From Zea mays (Eukaryota; Streptophyta; Magnoliopsida; Poales; Poaceae), in assembly GCF_902167145.1 (NCBI RefSeq), contig NC_050102.1, positions 12,586,850-12,650,849 on the forward strand: a DNA stretch of 64,000 nucleotides, given 5' to 3'. Numbering within the stretch: position 1 is the stretch's first letter; the number at the start of each line of letters is the position of its first letter. The notes below the pieces were generated by a model. The model was not told the origin of the DNA and did not search any database. It worked only from the letters and a program-made list of their open reading frames with translations. Positions 12,403 to 23,486 of this stretch are shown one piece after another. The translations under genes and the position numbers were made by a program.

Positions 12403-12950
12403 CCTCTAACAGAAGCCTAGCAACATAAAATTTCGGCAGCACCTCCCCTGCACGGGGAGGTTTCGAAATCCTGCAAATAAAACTATCAGCACGATGGCTG
12501 ACATCCACACATAATTCAATGACACGATGGCCGGCAATCAACAATACTACATATTAACCTAATCATACACGTATATAATTAACTCAATATTAAACCTAAT
12601 CATTTCATATAAATCATACACGTAGAACATAAAGCAAGCAATCACCTTGGAGGTTTGGTCGCGGGCGAGACGACGGGTCGCGGGCTAGACGACGGGTCGC
12701 GGGCGAGGCGCCGGGCGAGCGAGGGCACGACGAGGGCATGGCGAGGGGCACGGCGGGCGCAGCGCGGAGCGAGGGCACGACGGCGGTGGGCGAGGGCGCG
12801 GCGGGCGAGGTCGCGGCAGCGGTGGGCAGGGGCGCGGTGGGCGACGGCGCGGCGGCGACGGCGCAGCGGCATGGAGAGCAGTGGCGGCGGCGCGTGAGAA
12901 GAGAGTGAGAGAGTGAGAAAGAAAGGACTGACAATTGCTATGTACGCGTG
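12403..12950. other. upstream region of the TNP2 remnant
   Basis: An AT-rich leader (12420-12640) and a G/C-rich block (12650-12900) on the promoter side of the - strand transposase. The long ORFs in the G/C-rich block come from repeated GGGCGCGGCG-like triplets and are not genes. Confidence 0.5.
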
Positions 12951-13166
12951 CTTTGCCGAGTGCTCGTGATCTGGCACTCGGCAAAGATTTTTTTTTATTT
13001 TTAAAATACGCTTTGCTGAGTGCCAGATCGGGGACACTCGGCAAAGTAGTCTTTGCCTAGTGTCACCTGGGCGACACTCGGCAAGTATTATTTTACAATT
13101 CTTTGCCGAGTGTCGCCCAGGAGACACTCGGCAAAGACTACTTTGCCAAGTGTCATCTCTAGAAAC

Positions 13167-14113
13167 TCGGCAAAGCATATTTTTATTTTTTTATTTTTCC
13201 CAACCAAAATTTTTGTGGTGTGTTCCTACACTATATAGACCTACATGTACCATTTTGAGATAATTAGAAAAAATGTTTTCTATAGCTAGTAGATTTAGTT
13301 CGTTTATTTGAATTTCTTCGAAAAAATCACATTTGAACTGCAAGTCACTCGAAACTTGGAAAACCATGCATGCAAAAATGATATCCATGCTACTTAGCAC
13401 AAGTTACGACCGATTTCAGGAGCAGACAGGAAACTTCGAGCAGCATGCTCACTCAACATGCCCGTGAACTTGCCATCCAGCTGTTTAAAAATTGTATAAA
13501 ACACAAACAAAGTCAGAAAATCATGAAACTTGTCCACGTGTCATGATATCATATGCAGAGGTTGTGATAAAAAAATTAGAATGTTTGGAGAAAGTTGTGA
13601 GACATTATATGTAGAAACCTAAGATAACTACACATGAAATCATAGAGTTTCAATGTGGATCTCTTAGGTTTGTACACATCGTGCGTCACAACTTTCTCGA
13701 AACTTTGTCAAATTTTTATCACAGTCTCTACATATGATATCATGACACGTGGACAGGTTTCATGATTTTCTGACTTTGTTTGTGTTTTATACAATTTTTA
13801 AACAACTAGATGGCTAGTTCACGGGCATGTTGAGTGAGCATGGTGCTCGAAGTTTCTGGTCCGCTCCTGAAATCGGTCGTAACTTGTGCTAAGTAGCATG
13901 GATATCATTTTTGCATGCATGGTTTTCCAAGTTTTGAGTGACCTACAGTTCAAATGTGTTTTTTCTGAAGAAATTCAAATAAACGAACTAAATCTACTAG
14001 CTATTGAAAACACTGTTATAATTGTCCCAGAATGGTACATGTAGGTCTACATAGTGTAGGAACATACCACAAAAAGTTTGGTGGCCAAAATAAAAAAATA
14101 AAAATATGCTTTG
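13167..14113. repeat. large inverted repeat inside the CACTA element
   Basis: Left arm about 13167-13624 and right arm about 13662-14113 are reverse complements over roughly 450 bp with a loop near 37 bp. Anchors: AAACCTAAGA (13615) with TCTTAGGTTT (13662); TTACGACCGATTTCAGGAGC with GCTCCTGAAATCGGTCGTAA; and AAGCATATTTTTATTTTTTT with its complement at the outer end. Identity looks like 85-90 percent by eye. A transcript would fold into a long hairpin. The outer edges of both arms are subterminal repeats. Confidence 0.88.
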
Positions 14114-14427
14114 CCGAGTGTCCACATAAGACACTCGGCAAAGACACTCTTTGCCGAGTGCCAGATATTTGATACTCGGCAAAGAATCTGCTTTGCCGAG
14201 TGTCTGCTTTCGGCCCTCGGCAAAGACTAACGGCCGTCAGCTGCAGACGGCCGCTAACAGCCCTTTGCCGAGAGCCGTCTTTGCCGAGTGTTTGCCTCTC
14301 GGCAAAGTGCTCTTTGCCGAGTGCTTCGCGGTGCTGAGTGTCCTGCACTCAGTAAACTGTCTCGTTACCGAGCGCAGGACTTTGCCGAGGGCGGCACTCG
14401 GCAAAGGCCCGGATTCCGGTAGTGGTT

Positions 14428-14655
14428 ATTCATCGAACACTAAAATCCAAACTTAATGGCCAATAAGGTCAATTTGTTTATAAATATTGATCCCATCTAA
14501 ACATCATTTCTAATATCCTTGCATCCTACTTTTTCCCTTGTGTTGCCTTTCTCTTCTTTCTCACATCATGAGTGCTCCAATGGAGGCGGACGGTTCCACC
14601 ACCAACACGAGTTATAGCCCAACGTGGCCAGGCAAACTTTGGCTGATGTGGTTGG
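14428..14655. other. short unique spacer
   Basis: Nothing recognised apart from a short C/T-rich stretch. It ends at the target duplication of the hAT MITE. Confidence 0.5.
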
Positions 14656-15211
14656 GTGAGCTACAGTGGCGAATCTAGGATTTAAAGTTAGGATGGTCAA
14701 ATCTTATGAAAATCAATAAATAAATGTCTTTGCATTTTAAGTTCTACAACGTATGAGAATCAAAAGAAGCAAATAAATCAAAAAACTTCTATATAATTTA
14801 GCAGAATCAAAATCAAAGGATGGATCGAGGCCCACCCTGTGTCCGTGTCTACAGGGGCGGACCCAGGCCCATGGCCGCCTGGGCCACGGCCCGGGGCGCA
14901 GGCCCAAATTTTTTTAGAAGATCCTGGGCCACAGCCCACAGCCCACAGCCGAGCGCGAGGCCGCGAACCCTAGTCTGCCGTCCACCGCCGAGCCGCGCCC
15001 CAGTCGAGCAGAGCGCCGAGCCGTCGAGCGCCCGAGCGCGTCCGCGCCCCAGTCCGCCGCCGCGCCAAACGCTCGCCTAGCGGGCAGCGGCTAGCGCCCC
15101 AGCCCCCAGCCCAGTCCGCCGCGCGCGCCTGGCGACTGGGTCTGGGCGCGACTCCGCCGCATCGACGCGCCGCCCTGGCCCCTGGCGCCTCTCCGCATCG
15201 ACGCGCCGCCC

Positions 15212-15421
15212 GAATTTTTTGTTTTTTAGCCCCTTTCGAGTCAAAAATTTACGTTTGGACCCTCAGAAATTTTATTTGCACGTTTGGACCCGAAGCTCGG
15301 CGCCACAGCCTGTGGCGCCGAGGTAACACAGCTCGGCGCCACAGGCTGTGGCGCCGAGCTTCCTGACGTGGCAGTCCCGCGTGGCACCTAGCTCGGCGCC
15401 ACAGATCTTGGCGCCGAGCTA
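15212..15421 (+). repeat. MULE left terminal inverted repeat
   Basis: It pairs with 30596-30345 on the other strand. It contains three palindromes of the form AGCTCGGCGCCACAG..CTGTGGCGCCGAGCT at about 15294-15322, 15331-15360 and 15390-15420, each able to form a hairpin. Confidence 0.85.
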
Positions 15422-16300
15422 GGAAAAAAACCGAAAAACGCTTTCTCTCTGCGCGCGTTTCTTCTCTCTGCGCTCATTCCAAACATCCGCGCCGCCGCGT
15501 TCTCCTCAAATCGCCGCCGCCTTCCACGTCTCCGGTCGCCGCCGCCCGCGGTCGCCCGAGGTCCGCCCGCCGCCGCCGCCCGCCCGGCCGAGGTCGCCCG
15601 CCCGCCCGAGGTCGCCCCGAGCCCGCTCCAAACCGCCCGAGGTCGCGGCCGCCAGAGCCCGAGCTCGTCCCGAGCTCGCTCCCCACCGCCCGAGGTCGCC
15701 GCCGCCCGAGCTCGCTCCCCACCGCCCGAGCTCGCCTGGTAGCTCCCGCCCCCACTGCCGACCATTTTTTTTAATTGCTTAGTTTGTAAACTAGTAGTAA
15801 TTAGTTAGGTATCTACTTATTGATTGTATAGTAAATAGTTAGATATTTTGTTGTTAGTGTTTATTAAAATAGTTAGCTAGTTTGTTGCGTAGTATATTGT
15901 TAGTGTTTAGTAAATTCTTAGTGCATTGATATAGTTACCATTTTGTTTAGCGCATTGATATTACATGTTTTATGTGTTGGCAACCATCGTGTTGTCGTTT
16001 ATTCGCAGGTTCTATAAACATCACTTTACAGGGGAGGTGCTGCCCAATTTTTTACTGACAATTGGTTTTTTTTGTACGTAGGTGTTCGTCCGACTTGACC
16101 TTCTCCACCGTTAGCTGGACTCCTACGCGTTATCAGGTATACATAGTTTTCGTACATTATTTATAGATTATGTAATTTCGTTTGATGTGTTCATTTAATA
16201 TTTACTGTATAGTTATTAGTTAATATCTATTTATTACTTAGTAAGTTAGTAGGCTTAAGTATGTAGCCATTATTGAGTTAGTAATCCATTTTTGCAATAG
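15422..16300 (+). promoter_or_regulatory. 5' leader of the MULE transposase gene
   Basis: A G/C-rich block (15440-15760, with long but spurious open frames on the - strand from GCCGCC and GAGGTCGCC repeats) is followed by AT-rich intron-like sequence. It ends in TTTTGCAATAG directly before the predicted ATG. No clear TATA box was found. Leader introns are likely but not resolved. Confidence 0.45.
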
Positions 16301-18829
16301 ATGGACAGTCTAGTAACACTATACCATGGAGGAAGGGTGGAGATAGATGCTTATGGGAGTGTTACTTTTGATGGTATGAAGATCGTGACCATGTTGTTCG
16401 TTGAAAGACCATCTTTTGACCAGCTTTTGGCTCGAGCTTGTGAGGAGATTAGTTGCGACATAAACGACCCTAGAATATCAATTCAGGGTTTGTTGTCCCA
16501 TATTACATATGGAACAGTTGTCCGACGGTTGATCTCCATTACCTCAAAAGATGATTGGGTGATATATTTAAGAATTGTGAAGACGATGGTTCCACCATGT
16601 TTGGATGTGGTTGTTCAAAAGTTACCTGTTAGTCATTGCGAAGGTCCAGTCGGGTTATCTCCACAAATGCCAAATGCATCTCGTATTGAAGCTCCCTTGG
16701 TAGAGCTTCATGAAGAAGTCGTTGTTGTGCCCGATGCTCAATCGGGTCCGCACGAGTATGGGATTTCTCGTCCTATTCCCGGCGTTTGTGGGGCTTCTAA
16801 TGCGGTGGTACCCCCCAAGAGATCCCATTGACCCAGGATCCAGTTCACGATCATCCTAGTAAGTGTCTTCGACACATTGTTCGTATCCATCATTATTTCG
16901 TTTGATTAGACTTTTTAATGTGGTTTTTCTTGCTCTGACCCGATGCAGGATCTCCACATATCGATAATGCTGATGTTCAGATTGATGTGCCTGTGTCATA
17001 TAATATGGACAACATATGCAGGGCATCCAATAGTGTTGATGTTCAGATTGAGGATGAGGAGGAGCCATATGAGGCTGCACGGGCCGTAGATTCTGATGAT
17101 GACCGTCCGGTTCAAGAAATGACCGAGCAAGAAATTGAACTCATAAGACGTTTGTGTCCGGAGCAAGACCCTGCAGTACATGAATTTAGCAGTTTAAGTC
17201 ATTCCACCCGTGCGTATGCTGAAGGACGTGACGATGAACTGCTAGAGGCTCCGGATAACGCCGACAGCATTGAGATTAAGGTTGGCTTACTTTTCAAGGA
17301 TCTGCCTACACTGAGACGATGGCTACAGGAATATTCTGTGAACCGGAAGAGGCCGTTCAAGGTGAGGCATTCGTATGCACAGCGTCGTTACACTGTTGTG
17401 TGCGAGGTGCCAGAATGTAATTGGAGGGTATGTGCCCGAAGGCAGAAGGACACCGGAAAGTTTAAGATCACCAAAATTGTAAGTCCACACACTTGTGCCC
17501 AGACAGAGCTGAGCTCTAAGCATCGTCAGTTGACATCTACCCTGATTGCGAAAAGGATATTGGGGATATTGAAGGGTCAGCCAAACTTGAAGGTGAAGTC
17601 AATTATGACCATGACTTCGGAGCTGTTTGGTTACAGGATCAAATATGGGAAGGCATGGAGGGCAAAGCAGCGAGCATGGAAGATGATATACGGGGATTGG
17701 GAGGAGGGTTATGAGAAGTTACCAGCATTGTTCAATGCAATGAAAGCAAAAAACCCAGGCATGCATTACGAGTACATCCCCAAACCTAATGAATGGAGGA
17801 ACGGCAAAGAGATATTTTATTGTGCTTTTTGGTGTTTCTCGCAGTGCGTAGAGGCCTTCAGGCATTGTCGTCCCGTGCTCTCTATTGATGGTACTTTTCT
17901 GCTTGGGAAGTATAAGGGCACATTGTTGGTTGCCATATCATGCGACGCAGACAACTCATTGGTTCCTTTGGCATTTGCTTTGGTGGAGAGGGAGAACAGA
18001 GATAGTTGGTCTTGGTTCTTGCGGCTTGTACGCATCTATGTCGTAGGCCCTGGACGCGAGGTTGGTGTCATATCTGACAGACACCAAGGTATTCTTAATG
18101 CAGTGCAAGAGCAGATTCCTGGCTACGCACCCATGCACCACAGATGGTGCACTCGACATCTAGCAGAAAATCTTCTTCGAAAGGATCATAGCAAGGCTAA
18201 CTTCCCCCTTTTTGAGGAGGTATGTTGTCAGTTGGAGGTTTCGTTTTTCGAGGATAAGTTGAAGGAACTAAAAGATGCAACAAATGCTGAGGTAAGAACT
18301 GAATGCACACAAACTACAACTTCCGGAGGTATTTGATTTGGTATTCTGGTGTGACTAGGTGCAAGTTGAAGGGACAGTGGACAGCTGCAGACTACACCGA
18401 GCAAGAATCGTCAGACGACGAAGACACAGCATTCGACATAGCTGCTCGGCACGGGTCCCAAATTGAGGCTGCTCCAATCCTTGATAGAGTGGTAACTATT
18501 TCTTTACTAAAATTAGAGATTTCAATTCAATGGGATATGTCTAGTTTTGAGCATCCTAATGTCTTAACTTGTGATAGGGAAACTCTATGCTCGTATCTGT
18601 TGTTGAACTCGAGCGTATCTCACAGAGAACTTCAGATACTACTACGCTATCGTTACTATCAGTGAGTATCAATGTCTAACAGAAAACTTGTTTATTTGTA
18701 TGTTGTAACATATGTCTTTAACTAACATTTCGATTACAGAGGGTATCACGTCGTCTTCGTCGAGCAGCGGCTCGGTGTGGATGCCGGTCTCTAGCGGGCG
18801 TTGACGTGCAGCTGCCTGTGCCTCGTATG
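16301..18829 (+). pseudogene. MURA-like MULE transposase, part upstream of the Sirevirus insertion
   Basis: Predicted exons are 16301-16858, 16949-18291, 18359-18491, 18578-18661 and 18740-18829, with AG/GT borders. Exon two carries the MuDR zinc-finger/DNA-binding domain (VGLLFKDLPTLRRWLQEYSV, CNWRVCARRQ) and then the MULE catalytic domain with the first two acidic residues (LSIDGTFLLGKYKGTLLVAI and VISDRHQGILNAVQ). It stops after KELKDATNAE: the region normally holding the third acidic residue (Glu) and the SWIM zinc finger is missing, so an internal deletion sits near 18291-18358. A C-run at 16811-16816 gives a one-base frameshift in exon one. The gene is nuclear in function but defective here. 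Confidence 0.88.
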
Positions 18830-20154
18830 TGATAGTCGCCTAGAGGGGGGGGGGTGAATAGGGCGAAACTGAAATTTACAAATATAAACACAACTACAAG
18901 CCGGGTTAGCGTTAGAAATATAAACGAGTCCGAGAGAGGGCGCAAAACAAATCCCAAACGAATAATCAAGTGAGACACGGAGATTTGTTTTACCGAGGTT
19001 CGGTTCTTGCAAACCTACTCCCCGTTGAGGAGGCCACAAAGGCCGGGTCTCTTTCAACCCTTCCCTCTCTCAAACGGTCCCTCGGACCGAGTGAGCTTTC
19101 TCTTCTTAAATCAAAAGCTGGGAACAAAACTTCCCCGCAAGGGCCACCACACAATTGGTGCCTCTTGCCTTGATTACAATTGAGTGTTGGTCACAAGAGC
19201 AAGTGAGAAAGAAAGAAAGCGATCCAAGCGCAAGAGCTCAAATGAACACGGCAAATCACTCTCACTAGTCACTTAGGGTTTGTGTGGAATTGGAGAGGAT
19301 TTGATCTCTTTGGGTGTGTCTAGAATTGAATGCCTAGCTCTTGTAAGTGGTTGAGAAGTGGAAGACTTGGATGCAATGAATGGTGGGGTGGTTGGGGTAT
19401 TTATAGCCTCAACCACCAAATGTGACCGTTGGCTGGAGGCGTCTGCTCGATGGCGCACCGGACAGTCCGGTGCACACCGGACAGTCCGGTGCCCCTGCCA
19501 CGTCATCACTGCCGTTGGATTCTAACCGTTGGAGCTTCTGACTTCTGGGCCCTCCTGGGTGTCCGGTGCACACCGGACATGTACTGTTTGATGTCCGGTG
19601 CACCGGTATGGGCATGTCTGACGTCTGCGCGCGCTGTGCGCGCATTAAATGCACCGCAGGGAGCCGTTGGCGCCGAAAAGAGCCGTTGCTCCGCTGGTAC
19701 ACCGGACAGTCCGGTGCACACCGGACAGTCCGGTGAATTTTAGCGGAGCGGCTGCCACGCGAACCCGAGGCTGGCGAGTTCCGGAGACCGCGCTTCCTTG
19801 GAGCACCGGACATGTCCGGTGCACACCGGACAGTCCGGTGAATTATAGCGCGCCGGCTTCCGAGAAATCCCGAGAGTGAAGAGTTTAAGTCTGAGTCCCC
19901 TGGTGCACCGGACAGGTACTGTTCACTTTCCGGTGGCACACCGGACAGTCCGGTGCCCCAGACCAGGGTTGCCTTCGGTTGCCCTTTTGCTCCTTTGTTG
20001 AATCCAAAACTTGGTCTTTTTATTGGCTGAGTGTGAACCTTTTACACCTGTATAATCTACACACTTGGGCAAACTAGTTAGTCCAATTATTTGTGTTGGG
20101 CAATTCAACCACCAAAATTATTTAGGAACTAGGTGTAAGCCTATTTCCCTTTCA
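18830..20154 (-). repeat. S1 3' LTR (lower-coordinate copy)
   Basis: In element orientation it begins TGAAAGGGAAATAGG and ends CTAGGCGACTATCA. Copies of the palindrome CACCGGACAGTCCGGTG are clustered in 19454-19960. It is flanked outside by GTATG. Confidence 0.95.
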
Positions 20155-20893
20155 ATCTCCCCCTTTTTGGTGATTGATGCCAACACAAACCAAAGCAAAC
20201 AGAGATGTGCATAATTGAACTAGTTTGCATAATGTAAGTGTAAAGGTTGCTTGGAATTGAGCCAATATAACTACTTACAAGATATGCATGGAATGTTTCT
20301 TTCTTATTTAGTATTTTGGACCACGTTTGCACCACATGTTTTGTTTTTGCAAATCCTTTTGTAAATCCATTTCATTTCAAAGATCTTTTGCAAATAGTCA
20401 AAGGTAAATGAATAGGAGTTTGCAAAGCATTTTCAAGATTTGAAATTTTCTCCCCCTGTTTCAAATGCTTTTCCTTTGACTAAACAAAAACTCCCCCTAA
20501 AAGAGATCCACCTTTTAGTGTTCAAGAGGGTTTTGATATACCATTTTTGAAATACTACTTTCTCCCCCTTTTGAACACAATAGGATACCAAATGATAAAT
20601 ACTTTTGAAAAGCACTAAGTTTTTGAATTTGGTGGTGGTGGTGCGGTCCTTTTGCTTTGGGCTCATTTCTCCCCCTTTTTGGCATGAATCGCCAAAAACG
20701 GAATCATTAGAGCCCTTCGGTACTATCTTCCCCTTTGGTCATAAGTAAATGAGTTAAGATTATACCAAAGACAAAGTCCGGTCCTTTTGCTTTGACTTTC
20801 TCCCCCAAAGACAAGGTCCTTTTCTTGGAGCGATGGCGAAGGATGAGTTACGGAGTGGAAGCCTTTGTCTTCGCCGATGACTCCAATTCCCTT
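20155..20893 (-). other. S1 3' non-coding region with multiple polypurine-tract-like motifs
   Basis: On the + strand TCTCCCCC or CTCCCCC-type runs occur at about 20155, 20448, 20491, 20560, 20667 and 20801, i.e. AAAAGGGGGAGA-like purine tracts in element orientation. Sireviruses are known for repeated PPTs ahead of the 3' LTR. The deletion junction that removed RNase H lies at about 20893, next to TTCCCTTTCAAT. Confidence 0.7.
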
Positions 20894-23473
20894 TCAATAT
20901 ACCTTTTGATCGACGGATTTACCTCCCGTGTCGAGGTCGAGATGCCCATTGGTTCCCATGGGTGTCTTGATGGGCTTGGCATCCTTCATTCCAAACTTGG
21001 TTAGAATGTCTTGAGTGTACTTCGTTTGGCTAATGAAGGTGCCCTCTTGGAGTTGCTTGACTTGGAATCCTAGAAAATACTTCAACTCCCCCATCATCGA
21101 CATCTCGAATTTCTGTGTCATGATCCTACTAAACTCTTCACATGTAGACTCGTTAGTAGACCCAAATATAATATCATCAACATAAATTTGGCATACAAAC
21201 AAGTCATTTTCAAGAGTTTTAGTAAAGAGTGTAGGATCGGCCTTGCCGACTTTGAAGCCATTAGAAATAAGGAAATCTCTTAGGCATTCATACCATGCTC
21301 TTGGGGCTTGCTTGAGCCCATAAAGCGCCTTAGAGAGCCTATAGACATGGTTAGGGTACTCACTGTCTTCAAAGCCGGGAGGTTGCTCAACATAGACCTC
21401 TTCCTTGATTGGTCCATTGAGGAAGGCACTTTTCACGTCCATTTGATAAAGCTTAAAGCCATGGTAAGTAGCATAGGCCAATAATATGCGAATTGACTCA
21501 AACCTAGCTACGGGTGCATAGGTTTCACCGAAATCCAAACCTTCGACTTGTGAATACCCTTTTGCCACGAGTCGAGCTTTGTTCCTTGTCACCACACCAT
21601 GCTCATCTTGTTTGTTGCGGAAGACCCATTTGGTTCCTACAACATTTTGGTTAGGACGTGGAACTAAATGCCATACCTCGTTCCTTGTGAAATTGTTGAG
21701 CTCCTCTTGCATTGCCACCACCCAATCCGAATCTTGAAGTGCTTCCTCTATCCTGTGTGGCTCAATAGAGGAAACAAAAGAGTAATGTTCACAAAAATGT
21801 GCAACACGAGATCGAGTGGTTACCCCCTTATGAATGTCGCCGAGGATGGTGTCGACGGGGTGATCTCGTTGGATTGCTTGGTGGACTCTTGGGTGTGGCG
21901 GCCTTGGTTCTTCCTCATCCTCTTTTTCTTGATCATTTGCATCTCCCCCTTGATCATTGCCATCATCTTGAGGTGGCTCATCTTCTTGATTTTGCCCTTC
22001 ATCAACTTGAGTCTCATCCTCATTTTGAGTTGGTGGAGATGCTTGCGTGGAGGAGGATGGTTGATCTTGTGCACTTGGAGGCTCTTCGGATTCCTTAGGA
22101 CACACATCCCCAATGGACATGTTCCTTAGCGCTATGCATGGAGCCTCTTCAATACCTGTCTCATCAAGATCAACTTGCTCTACTTGAGAGCCGTTAGTTT
22201 CGTCAAACACAACGTCACATGAGACTTCAACTAGTCCAGTGGACTTGTTAAAGACCCTATATGCCCTTGTGTTTGAGTCATAACCAAGTAAAAAGCCTTC
22301 TACAGTTTTAGGAGCAAATTTAGATTTTCTACCTCTTTTAACAAGAATAAAGCATTTGCTACCAAAAACTCTAAAGTATGAAATGTTGGGCTTTTTACCG
22401 ATTAGGAGTTCATATGATGTCTTCTTGAGGATTCGGTGTAAATATAATCGGTTGATGGCGTAGCAGGCGGTGTTGACCGCTTCGGCCCAAAACCGGTCCG
22501 GTGTCTTGTACTCATCAAGCATGGTTCTTGCCATGTCCAATAGAGTTCGATTCTTCCTCTCCACTACACCATTTTGTTGAGGTGTGTAGGGAGAAGAGAA
22601 CTCATGCTTGATGCCCTCTTCCTCAAGAAAACCTTCGATTTGAGAGTTCTTGAACTCCGTCCCGTTGTCGCTTCTTATTTTCTTGATCCTTAAGCCGAAC
22701 TCATTTTGAGCCCGTCTCAAGAATCCTTTTAAGGTCTCTTGGGTTTGAGATTTTTCCTGTAAAAAGAATACCCAAGTGAAGCGAGAATAATCATCCACAA
22801 TAACAAGACAATACTTACTCCCGCCGATGCTTATGTAAGCAATCGGGCCGAATAGATCCATGTGGAGTAGCTCAAGCGGCCTGTCGGTCGTCATGATGTT
22901 CTTGTGTGGATGATGGGCTCCAACTTGCTTCCCTGCCTGGCATGCGCTACAAATCCTGTCTTTCTCAAAATGAACATTTGTTAATCCTAAAATGTGCTCT
23001 CCCTTTAGAAGCTTATGAAGATTCTTCATTCCAACATGGGCTAGTCGGCGGTGCCAGAGCCAACCCATGTTAGTCTTAGCAATTAAGCATGTGTCAAGTT
23101 CAGCTCTATCAAAATCTACTAAGTATAGCTGACCCTCTAACACTCCCTTAAATGCTATTGAATCATCACTTCTTCTAAAGACAGTGACACCTATATCAGT
23201 GAAAAGACAGTTGTAGCCCATTTGACATAATTGAGATACAGAAAGCAAATTGTAATCTAAAGAATCAACGAGAAAAACATTGGAAATGGAATGGTCAGGA
23301 GATATAGCAATTTTACCCAAACCTTTGACCAAACCTTGATTTCCATCCCCAAATGTGATTGCTCTTTGGGAATCTTGGTTTTTCTCATATGAGGAGAACA
23401 TCCTTTTCTCCCCTGTCATGTGGTTTGTGCACCCGCTATCTAGTATCCAACTTGAGCCTCCGGATGCATAAAC
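20894..23473 (-). pseudogene. S1 pol (protease, integrase, reverse transcriptase), RNase H deleted
   Basis: The frame opens at GTTTATGCATCC (23473) with the protease core [12 protein letters not shown]. It continues through the GAG-pre-integrase zinc motif ([29 protein letters not shown]), the integrase core ([28 protein letters not shown] as D, D, E) and the RT with the YVDD active site ([13 protein letters not shown]). It stops at [10 protein letters not shown] followed by TGA, where relatives continue with the end of RT and all of RNase H. There are no stops or frameshifts before that point. It lies in the +1 frame relative to gag, and an AG precedes its first codon. Confidence 0.93.
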
Positions 23474-23486
23474 CTACAAAACAAAT

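Larger units (their letters stand above)
10963..14424. mobile_element. CACTA (En/Spm superfamily) element, deletion derivative
   Basis: Both ends carry the terminal inverted repeat CACTACCGGAATC..CTTTGCCGAGTGCC, and the element is flanked by GTT on both sides (10960-10962 and 14425-14427), the 3-bp duplication expected for CACTA. Many direct and inverted CTTTGCCGAGTG / CACTCGGCAAAG subterminal repeats, where the element's regulatory protein would bind, fill 10980-11390, 12950-13170 and 14105-14405. At 3.46 kb it is much shorter than autonomous relatives. It keeps only the start of a TNP2-like gene on the - strand and no TNPA-like gene. Confidence 0.93.

Noticed and set aside
12614..13178. Frames of 80-178 codons in the CACTA element
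   Set aside because: Arise from a GC-rich block and from CTTTGCCGAGTG repeats; no protein-like composition.
10980..14405. CTTTGCCGAGTG/CACTCGGCAAAG repeats considered as a CRISPR array
   Set aside because: Irregular spacing, both orientations, CACTA terminal repeats and a GTT duplication; this is a plant transposon subterminal repeat.
15388..15765. Arg/Gly-rich frames on the - strand near the MULE left end
   Set aside because: Shadows of GCCGCC/GAGGTCGCC repeats in the transposase leader, antisense to the real gene.
19409..19939. 176-codon - strand frame in the S1 LTR (also at 26802-27332)
   Set aside because: Reads through the CACCGGACAGTCCGGTG palindromes (HRTVRCAPD repeats); it is LTR regulatory DNA.
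21668..22129. + strand frames inside S1 pol and gag
   Set aside because: Antisense shadows of the long - strand gag and pol frames.
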